From: Tretioscincus oriximinensis
Lineage: Eukaryota; Chordata; Lepidosauria; Squamata; Gymnophthalmidae
DNA length: 64,000 nt
Assembly (NCBI GenBank): GCA_022410635.1
Contig: JAJVDF010000232.1
Coordinates: 186,515-250,514, forward strand
Direction of reading: 5' to 3'
Shown: positions 24,301 through 35,500 of the stretch, one piece after another
Layout: the number at the start of each line of letters is the position of its first letter
Numbering within the stretch: position 1 is the stretch's first letter
Program-made: the position numbers and the translations under genes
Notes under the pieces: model-generated
What the model saw: only the letters and a program-made list of their open reading frames with translations
Database searches by the model: none
Told to the model about the DNA's origin: nothing

Positions 24301-26360
24301 ACTAGGGGGAAAAATGGACACCCCTTCTTCCCCGTGGGAACCCCTTTTGTCATGTGCTGTCTGCACAGCCGCGGGCGTCTGAGCAGAGTTCAGTCTACTC
24401 TGTTCTTCTAGGGAGGGCAGGTGGGTTGCAAGGAGGGGGGGGCGGGGGGTTGGGTCTTATAAAAAGTTTTAGGAATGTGTTATCTTTTGTTACTCACCCT
24501 GGGACTATTAGTGAAGGGTAGGATATAAGTCATTCTCAATAAATATGTGTCCTGATCAGTGTTAGCTAGAAGCTAAATGCTAGAAGCGCCCCAAGGGTCA
24601 GGGAGGGGGAGAGAGATCTCTGTGGATGTCCTACATCACAACCTAGTGGATTATACTCTTAAAAAAAAAAGGACCTAAGAGGAGCCCTCCCAAATCTAGT
24701 CCAGCCTTCTGTCTCACCAGTGTCCCACCTGTTGCACCTGAAAAGTCTGAAGCAGAAGAAGGCAAAACCCGCATCTGTTCTCAACTCTTGGATTACAGCC
24801 TTAGATGAAGAAGAATTATTGAGCTTTTACACTCTGCTCTTTTCCAGAACGGTTTACAGGGTTAATTTTCAACCAAAGGCTTATTTTAACTTCCAGATCA
24901 GGTTAATGATGGTATTCACTTATCTAATTGAAATGCAGATTACAAATTTGCTTCTCTTTCAAATAGCTGAGTTGGCTAGAGCTGCAGGCTAGTGGATGGC
25001 GCTCACCCCTCCCCACGTCCAACACAGGGCTTCGAAGTCCCATCTCTCAGGTGAAAGCCCGACTTTTGTGCCTGCAGTGCCTTGACATCCATATGCTAGT
25101 ATGGATACTGGCACTGGCCAGTATCCACACTATTCCTTAGGATAGAAAAACAAACCGGTCATCTACAGTGGCATATGGATGAGCCAAATGGGCCTGCCGT
25201 AGCCTACAGTGTGGCCTACTAATTTCACCTGGGCAGCCTGAAACAGAAGAAGGCAAACCCCTCAGCTGTACCAAACTCCCTGCAAATGGTACTTCAAGAA
25301 TCCTGCCTGTTGTTATGAGATTGAATCTCATCTATGATTTTACCACAGACGATATATGTTAAGCAGTCCTAAAAATCCTCCATTCTGTTTGCTAACTAGG
25401 AAATATGCTTTTCAGATATTGACGAGTGTGCTTTACCCACGGGAGGACATATATGTGCCTATCGATGCATTAATGTGCCAGGGAGTTTTCAGTGCACTTG
25501 CCCCTCTTCAGGCTACAAGTTGGCCATCAATGCCAGGAACTGTCAAGGTATGTATGAATCACTGTTCTGAACAAATGGGGCCATTGGAAACAGAGAAGAT
25601 AAGATTTTGTAACACACTTGACCTAAAGTGTTATTAAAATTGTGGACCTAATAGTTTTTGTTAAGCGTGTGAAAAATATTGTTTCTAACCATCCATGTGC
25701 TTCTGATGTAGCAGACAGCCAGTCTGGGGTAGTAGAAATTTCCTGCTTCAATTCTGTACTCTTTCAGAATAACCAGCTGTCACTCTGCTAGTCACACTTC
25801 TTTGGGACTCTCTCAGCCTCACCTACTTCACAAGGTATCTGTTGTGAAGAGAATGTAAGCCTCTTTGATTCCCTTTGGATTGATAAAAGCGAGGTATAAA
25901 AACCAACTCTTCTTCTTCTGTTAGTGGAAAGTAGAAAATAGTTTATTTGACTAGTCATATGACCATTTCAAAACAGTAGAGATGAGAAGTGGCCTTCGCT
26001 GTGAACATAGGGACATGCTGAACGGAGTCACCCATCCCCAGAGAGGGAAGATGATGTGTCTGGGGAGATCCAGAACAAGAAGATCCAGCTCATTTTCTTC
26101 CGGATTGCTCTGCTTATGAGAAAGTCAGAAGACCCCTCTGGTACTGTGCTTAGAAGGTCACAACGGCAGACTAATAGGACTGCAGGCCATCGGGTGAGCC
26201 TTTTCATGCTGGAAGCATGGAAACTGTGGGCCAGGCTGCAGGAGTTGGATGCTGACTTTTAAAATTATCTTTCTTTCCCCCCCCTTTCTTTCTCCCTTTC
26301 CTTTACCTTTTTTCCTTTCTTCCCCACTCCCTTTTGGTGTGGTCAAACGACTAATCAATA

Positions 26361-26444
<84 letters not shown>

Positions 26445-26499
26445 CATTATCATTAACATTAACATTAACATTAACATTAACATTATTAACAATAACAAT

Positions 26500-26538
<39 letters not shown>

Positions 26539-29500
26539 AATAATTAATAATTAATAATTAATAATTAATAATTATTATACTACATCCATAGCAACATGTT
26601 TCTATTGCTTTCGTCATGCAGACATTGATGAGTGTGTCACAGAAACGCACACCTGCTCACAGAACGAAACCTGCTTTAATATCCAAGGTGGTTTTCGCTG
26701 CCTTTCTTTGGAATGCCCAGAAAATTATCGGAAATCTGGAGATACGTAAGTACATTTATTCATTGTATTATGTATGTATGTTTGTATTGATAGATGTATG
26801 CTCTCTCCTGTTAGTAAGTACTATGGCAGCATCCCCACAAGATATTTCTACTGCTGTAGTAGTTATATCATGAGGAATCCACCTCACATAGTTTCAGCAA
26901 TCCATTCGCTACGAATTTTCATTACCCTGGATTTTCCCACTACGGCATTTTTTCTGATTTCATTGTGGGCTTCACTGTATCCCCGTCAAAAAGCTGCTCG
27001 TATGGTGTGCGTTAGTGGGAGTAGCAGTGGCGGCTGGCCACTGTGTTCGTGGGGTTCGGCGAACACTCAGAGATTAAAACCAATGATAAAATCTCCTTTC
27101 ATATAGGAGCTGCCAACAAATCAAAAAGCTCCAGGCAGCTTTTTTACTTGACAAAAGGGGTCGCCGATCCCAGAACCAATGGAAGGGCTGCCTAGGAGGG
27201 ACTACAGTCTTTCTCTCAATTTCCATAGAGGCGTCATTTTGTATTGACATTCACTTCGCAGACTGAGAGAGAGACCGGTAAGTGCCTGAATGTGCTTCCT
27301 TCCAGCCCCTTTCCTAACTTTGCAGAGGCTGGAGGAACCTGCGTCCCCCCCCCCCAAGCCGCAAACTGCACCAGCTGCCGCTGGGGAGTAGGCAGAAGCA
27401 GCAAGAACTCCAGTGAGAACTCTGGCAAGGTTCAATGCAAACATGTGCTTTTTGTTTACTTCCTGGATCTCAGATACATTGGGGAGGGGGCAGAGGGAAG
27501 AGCAGCCAATCAGGAGCTTGCACACATAATGTGCTGAGAAGTTCCCGGATGTCCAGTGGGATGGGAATACAGCTTTTTTGCAGCTTCTCGCTGTGGTAAC
27601 GCAGACTTACACAGGTAGATGAAGGTGGAATTGCAATTGGCCCTTACCAGAATAAAGGAAATTCCACAACAAAACAGCTCGTGGGGATGTGTCCTATTTG
27701 TAATGAACTGAATGTCAACAGACTGAACATAAGAATTGCATTCATGCAAAACCCTCCTAAGGATTCCAAGAATATTTTTTCTTGTTTCTTTCCATTTACT
27801 AATAGGTTTGTAGGGAGAAACCTGTAGCTCTACCTTAAATTTGAAAATACTCCATTAACATTGTATTTGTAAAAGTTAAATTTCTAAATGAATGTATTCT
27901 ATTTCTTCCATTCTAAATAATTTCCCCCCTTCATCATAGACCAGAAATTCAGCAATATATTCATACCACCACTCCATTGTCCAACAAGTCCTCCTTCTCA
28001 CAATAACTATGTGGCCTGCCCAGATCGCATTTCTAATTAAATATTTATTCTCTTTTAAGCATCTGGTCTGAGGTTTCTGGTTCATTATAAATATTTTACT
28101 ATCACTTGTAATATTAAATCCAGCTTAGGTATGAGGAAATAAGGATGATAGAATCATAGAGTTGGAAGGGACCTCCAGGGTCATGGGGTCCAACCTCCAG
28201 CTCAATGCAGGAGTCACTAAACCACCCCAGATTACAGGTGATTGTCCAGCCTCTCTTTCAAGACTTCCAGCGAAGGAGAACTCACCACCTCCTGTAGTAA
28301 CCTGGTCCACTAGATTATCATCCTTACTGCCAGAACCTTTTTTTCTAGGATCTAATCTATATCTAATCTATATTGGTTGAATGTTTTGCCTTCTTCTGTT
28401 CCAGAATTGCACCAGACTGTCCTGGTGCAATTGGTGGGCCACTCTGTGAGACCGAAGGATGGACTAGATGGGCTGTGGCCCGATTCAGCATGGTCCCTCT
28501 TTGTTTTTATGTACGTCCTTAGATTTTCTAGTCCTGCCATGTGATGATGAGAACAGGGGTGATCCCTCTGCCCTGTGAAAAGCCCTTCAGATGTTTGCAG
28601 GCAGCTANCAGGTCTCTTCTCCGTCGTCTTCTTTGCAGATTAAACGTTCCCAGATCTTTTAACCTCAGAACCTCACGGTTTTCAGACTCCTCAACATCCT
28701 TGCAACTCTCTTTTGAACCTACTCCAGTTTATCAATATCCCTCTTAGGGTGCCCAGAACTGAACACGGTATTCCAAGTGTGACCTGACCAAAGTATTGTA
28801 GAGAGGAATAATTACTTCACGTGTTCTATGCTTCTCTTAATACACCCCAGGATAGCGTTTGCCTTTTTTGCAGCTGCTTTACCCTGTTGACTCATGTTTA
28901 GTCTGTGATCTACCAATACACCCAGGGCCTTTTAACATTTTAAGTCAAGAGACAATATTTTTCAAGTCTTCTAGTAAAAGAATTTTGCAGCATCTTAACA
29001 ATTAAATCCACTTCTTCAGATCCACTAGTAGATAAGACAGATATCTACAGGGCTGAATTTAGGCAAAATAAAGCTACCGGTAGTAGGAAGAAGAAACTAA
29101 CATTTTTTATTGCTTTTATTATTGTAAAACCCAAAGTAGCTGAGTGAAGAGGAGGAGTAAAATCAATCAATCAATAAAGTAAATAAATACATAAAGTAAA
29201 TAAGTAAATAAATAAATAAAGTAAATAAGTAAATAAATACATAAAGTAAACAAGTAAATAAATAAGTAAGTACTGGTAAGTAAGTAAATTTCAACCCATG
29301 GGCAAAATGCAGCCAAAATACAGCCCTGGGTATGTAATACAGGCAAAGTGATCTCATAGCTCCTCAGAGACCGACAAGACAAAGGTTTCAAAGAAATTAT
29401 CTGTGTTTGTCTTTGTCCAGAAAGTCCAGCTGGACTTTAGAGACGAACAAGGAAAACCTTAGTAGCAAGAGCTTTCAAAAACTCCTCTCTACTTCTTCAG

Positions 29501-32500
29501 ATGCTGGAAATACTGTTACAAACTAATTCGGGGCGTCCAGTATTTTCGGTTGTATTTGCTGGAACTGGATCTTCTGCTGGGTTTTGTTCTCTAAAATAAA
29601 TATTTTATGGTTTGGAATTAGACCAAGTATAATTATAATTGGAAAAAAGGCAGTGTTTTTTTTTTTTTTTAAATCAACAAATGATCATTGCAAACAATGA
29701 GAAATTAAACTGAATGTTCCTCTTTTCCGGGTAATGTTTATTTTTCTAGTCTGTGTGGCTGATACAATTCCATGCTTCTGAAGGGGATTCAAAGAATGCT
29801 CAGCATTTGTTCCCTCCTAAAGCCCCTCTTTCAGTTTCTTGTGTTTTGTCCTACAGATAAGCAGATCAGAAGGACACCATGTTTGGCCAATAGTTGAGGA
29901 CTGGGCTTGCCTCCATGGCTTGAAGTTTGTGGCCTCCCACTATGAATTGAAACATTCCTACCCCACACTCACCCCACAGNCCATTCTGGTCTGCAGGCGT
30001 TAATTGCTTATACCTTTGTGGCAGGTGCTCCATAACTGAACTTCAGTCTTTGAAACCAGCAGGATCTGTAGGCACCGTTTTGTGGCTATAGGATAGAATC
30101 ATTAGGATACACCTAAGTAAACCCACAACGTGACGTGTGCTGTGGCTATTGGGGAGTAAGCCAGCAGTAAGATAACGAGGTTGAGGATTTGTATACAACG
30201 CGTCTTCCCACAGTGGTAGAGAGAGACAGAGGTACAGTGGGGAAGAGCCCTGCCATGTTCTGTGCCGGCAGGAAAAAGAGGTGAGCGCCCTCCACTGGCC
30301 CCAGCTCTAGCCAATCTAGCTATTGGAAAGCAATAAATGGCGATTAGAGAAATGGGGATCTTCACATNGTGGTGGGAAGATAGAATGTGAGCCTTCAGGA
30401 GAAAAATCACCTCGTAAGTTATTTATTTTTCTTCTTCTTCTCCATCTTCTTATCCTCATCCTTCTTATCCTTCTCCTTCTTCTTTTCCTCCTCCTTCTTA
30501 TCCTTCTCTTCCTCCTTGTTCTCCTTCTCCTCCTTCTCCTCCTCCTCCTTCTTCTTCTTACCAGCCTCCAGCACTCTATTGGCTTCTACCAATAGTCTTT
30601 TGTTTTACCTAGCATAGCAATATTCTAAATCACAAAGTATTTTAAAAACATATTGTAAAGAAGTCTTGGAACGAGAATTTTTATGAGGAGGGTGTATCTC
30701 TTAACCTACCAATGGACAGAAAAAGTATAATATCTTTATTTTATTTTATTTTATTTATTTACTTATTTATTTATTTACATTTGTACCCCACCCCATACCA
30801 GAAGGACTCAAGGTGGCAACAATAAAAAACAGTATAAAATTTACATTTTAAATTTGTAATGATCTGCATCTGGAGGGAAAAAACAGCATTTCTTCAACCA
30901 AAGGCCAGGTGGATGAGGTACTCATTTTCAACCTAATGGCTATATATGGTCACACTTCGGGAAGAAATGAAACCATCTTTCACCCAGAGGGTCATCGGCC
31001 TGTGAATTTACTTCCAGAAGAGGTGGTGGTAGCTAATAGCCTGTAGAACTTCAAAACAGGATTAGTCAGGTTTATGGACACCAAGGGTATAAATGGGTAC
31101 CAGGGTGGATCTTTTGATGCTACCTCCGGGATGGAGCAACAGGCAGGACTCCTGAAATACCATTTGTAGGGAGTCGAGAAGATTTTGCCTTCTTCTGTTC
31201 AGACTGCCCAGGTGCAGTTGGTGAAGAGCCCATTAAAAACAACAATTCTTGGATACATGGGATGGGAGAGCAGTCACTTTGACCAGTGACCAGGTTAAGA
31301 AGGTGTGTCTTAGAGATTTTCTGAATGAAGTGATGGCCATAAACATACCTCAAGGAAGAGATTCAATGTCCTATTTTTAAAGATTATCTGAGTTTGCATG
31401 AATTGTTGGTAATAAACTTGGACTTTTGAGGCAGTTTTTCAATGCAATGAGGTGTTTTCGGGCTTCTCCACTATTTTTTTTAAAGCTTTGTTGCAGAATT
31501 TTGTTGATTTTGGTTGTTGATTTTTAGAGACCTTTTATCTGGTGTAAAATCTCACAGTCCTAAGGCTGTGGCCAGACAGGGTCAGTAATCCAATTGAAAG
31601 TTGAATTTCTGTCGTATTTGCCTCACCAGGTTGTTACATAAATTGGCAGAATGTAGATTTTAAAGTCAATTTTCCGGATTATAATTTTTTCGGAAAACCC
31701 CAGTGTTGAATCTGCATATAGAGTTACTGTGGGAAAGTTTTGACGTGTGGATAGTTTTAATGAGAAACTGCGAGGGTGACAGATGAATAAATCTGATATT
31801 GACAGCAAAATATCTGATAGCCAAATTCCCGACATGATAGTGAGTTATGTGCATGTAAAATCTCACCTGTCAGCTGACAGAATGATGAAATAATATGCTA
31901 TAAAGGTATGAACAAGGCACATTAAAACCAGAAAACCAATTCACCGGATTGTTGGGAAATTTTGGATTAAACAAGGGTTGTGTAGATGCAGCCCAAGTTT
32001 GTTACCAGTAAGTCATGGATAACCTAAAAAACAGAGCATCGAGTCTAATGTTTTGCATGCTATAAAGAACAAAGGAAATGGAATGGGCAGAATTTTGCAG
32101 AAGTTATGTCACTTTGTTACAAGTTCCATGCCTGAGTCTAATATTTGGCAAGGTCCTGCACCTATTGCCTTGGAAGGAGAAAGCTCATTTACTGCATGTT
32201 TCCACTCCTGAGCCTTGTGACAACCGCCCGCCTTTGAAGCAAGGTCTGCATGCAGTGCTTTTGCCTAAGGGAGGGCCCCAGGGTGCCTGAGGGCGGGTTT
32301 CCTTGCACATGAAGCATGAGCACCGTGGGCCCTCCCTTCCCGTAGGGGTGACTGGCCTGCTCGGATTTGCCACGAATGAAGATCTAGATCCGTGCTTCCC
32401 AACCTTTTTCTCATCACAACCCCACTTTTAGAGGCTCAATTTGAGGTAGCCTGGCCCTGCCTCTTCCAGCATGACACTTCCGGCCCCGCCCATCACTCAG

Positions 32501-35500
32501 AAATGCCATTTCAGGAACCACAAACCGTAATGACATCATTCACAATGTCGTTTTCGGAACGGGAACCGGAAACGACATCGCTCAAGATTCTGTTTCTGGA
32601 ACAGAAATTGGAAATGACATCACTCAAGACGTCGTTTCTGGAAAGGGAACCAGAAATGATATTACTCAATAAGCCTTTTCCGGAATGGGAATCGGAAATG
32701 ACATCACTCAGGATGATGTTTCCAGGACAGGAACTGGAAATGACATGGAGTGGTGGGCAGGGGGTAGGAGGTAAGCAGCAAACCCACCAAAATCCCTTGG
32801 CCACCCATGGATTGGGAACCAGTGATCTAGATCTTCTTGGCTCCCCTGCCTTCCTTTCCCCTGTTCCTCGCAGAACGATTGCTAATCTACCTCCCTTGTG
32901 TTTTCACTTTTCTTCCAGTCGTTGCGACCGCTTGCCCTGCCCTGAAAATAAGGAATGCCAGAGCCTGCCCTTGAGAATAACTTCTTACCACCTCTCTTTT
33001 CCTACCAACATGCAAGTGCCCATTGACATTTTCCGCATGGGTCCCACCAGTGCAGTCCCTGGGGATAAAATTCAGCTCTCCATCATCAGCGGAAATGAGG
33101 AGGGTTTTTTCGCTACCAAAAAAGTGAGCAGCCAGAGCGGCGTGGTCTCCATGCAGCAGCCAATCACAGAGCCCAGAGACCTCCTGCTGACCATTCAGAT
33201 GCAGCTCTTCCGCCACGGAACCCTGACCACCTTCCTAGCCAAGCTCTTTATCTTTGTTTCTGCACAGCTGTGATCGTTTGCATGCAGGGGCCTGCTGCCC
33301 TGGGTCACCTTCGATAGGAGCTTCCCCCCCCCCCTCCCTGTTTTTAAAATAAAGTTTGAATGGTGAATTATTTGTTCCGTGCTGCATTTGCATGTTTTAT
33401 TGCTCTCCGTTTCATGACAGCATTTCAAAGCTTGGATGTGTGTTCGCGTTCCTGTGGCTATCGGGTCACTAGGAGGTTAATGAAATGCAAAATATCCAGT
33501 AACCCTGAGGCAAAAATTAAAACATAGCTTGGCTTCAAAGACTTACATCCGGTCTTATCTGAACGAGGAGCTATGAGATTTTGGCCCAACGCCTTGCAAA
33601 ATTCTGTTTCACCCGGAAGCTTGAAGTGTGGCATTGTGGTGAAATCATGGTGTCCGGTTGGATTTTTCACCTGTTCTACACTCCCTGCAAATTCAGGAAT
33701 CCTGCCTGTTGCTTCATTTCAGAGGCAACATCAAAAGATCCGCCCTAGTAGCTATTTATACCTTTGCTGTTCCCGAACCTGTCCAATCCTGTCTTACAGC
33801 TATCCAGGTTTTATCGAACTACCACCACCTCTTCTGGAAGTAAATTCCAAAGACCAATGACTCTGTGGGTGAAAAGAGACTTTCCTTTGTCTGTCCTCCC
33901 TCTTCTGCTTATGAAGTCTGAAGACGTAGATGTGTCTATGAAAGCTCAGGCTGNCTACCTTTCTCCTGCAAAGGAGCTAGCAGCACTTTGAGACTAACTT
34001 GAGAAAAGTGGTTGGCATAAGCTTTCGTAGACAGGTCTACTTCTTCAGATGCTGAGGGACTAATGCATCTGGAGAAGTAGACNTGTCTACGAAAGCTTAT
34101 GCCAACCACTTTTCTCAAGTTAGTCTCAAAGTGCTGCTAGCTCCTTTGCTGGACTTTCTGCTAGACTAACACGGCTATTTCTCTGAAATTGACTACCTTT
34201 CTCCTGTTAGTCTCCGAGTGCTACAAGCCCCCTTTCTAGATCAGACTAACACAGCTATATCTCTGAAATCATCTTTATGACTGTGAGCAAAATGTGTCTC
34301 TCCTTGAAGCTGATGGGCAGAAGAGATAAGACAGACGAGGGAGAGTAATGCATTCGCCCAGAGGTCTGTGCAGAAGAGGTGGTGGTAGCTAGAAGCCTAG
34401 ATAGCTTCAAGATAGGATTTGATAAATTCACGGAAGACAGGTGTATCAGTGGCTGATGGAAAAACAGGCAGCATTCCTGAAATACCATTTGAAGGGTTTT
34501 TGCCTCCTTTTGCTTCAGGCTGCCCAGGTGCATTGAGAGGGCCACTGTGTGAGACAGAATGTAGGACTGGGTGGTCAGTGGCCCCATCAGTAGGGATTTT
34601 CTTCTTATCTACCATCTGCATGCTATTGTAGACTATGGCAGGCCATGAATGGTGTCTGCCATAGTCTATAATGGCAGGTGTATGAGACAGAGTGCTGGAT
34701 CTATGGTTTAATTCAATGCTCCTCTTACGTTGTTAGTGGGATGATCAATATCTAAGTGTGCATCCAGACAGGCTCAATAATCCANTTGAAAGTCGAATTT
34801 ATGTTGCATTTGCCTCACCAGGTTGTTATAGAAACCTGCTGACTGCCAAATCAGCATATAAGGTTATTGCCGGAAAGCTTTCATATGTGGATAGATTTGA
34901 TGAGAAACTGCAAGGGTGAGAGTCATTTGATAGAGACAGCAAACTATCCAGTAGCATTTGGGAGGCGGGGCTACTGGCCTTCCTCTTGACAAACAACAAA
35001 CAAAATGGCTGACAGGAAAGGGTGTCAGATGCATGTAAAACCTGGAGTGGCAGAACATCAAAACTCAGAATGTATTAAACCGGAAAACAAGTTATGGATT
35101 ATTGGGAAATAAGCCTATTGCCTAAGTTTAATGCAACGGGTATAGCTTACTCTTCCTCCTCCACTTCCTGTTCCTCCTTCCCTCTTCCTTTATTGTTCCT
35201 TCCCTCTTCCTGCTGCTGTGCTGGGCCAGGTTCCATGGCAACTGCTGTTGGCCTGGCCCTGACTTTAGAATGTTGATTACATCACTCTGGCCCAGGGATT
35301 TCTCCAAATATTGTCCAATCGCAGAGCCTTCAAGGTTCTGGGAAATATATATAAAAAGATTCCTGAATAAACTCTGGGAAATATATATAAAAAGATTCCT
35401 GAATAAACATGTGCTGTGTGCATACGGATGTAGCCTTTGCAGGGAGCTGGTCAGTTGTGCTCAATTCTTTGTGGCCACCATGGACCACCACGCACTGGGC

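Noticed and set aside
26249..26554. Long poly-Leu/poly-Ile open frames on both strands
   Set aside because: They are translations of the ATT-type microsatellite next to exon 14.
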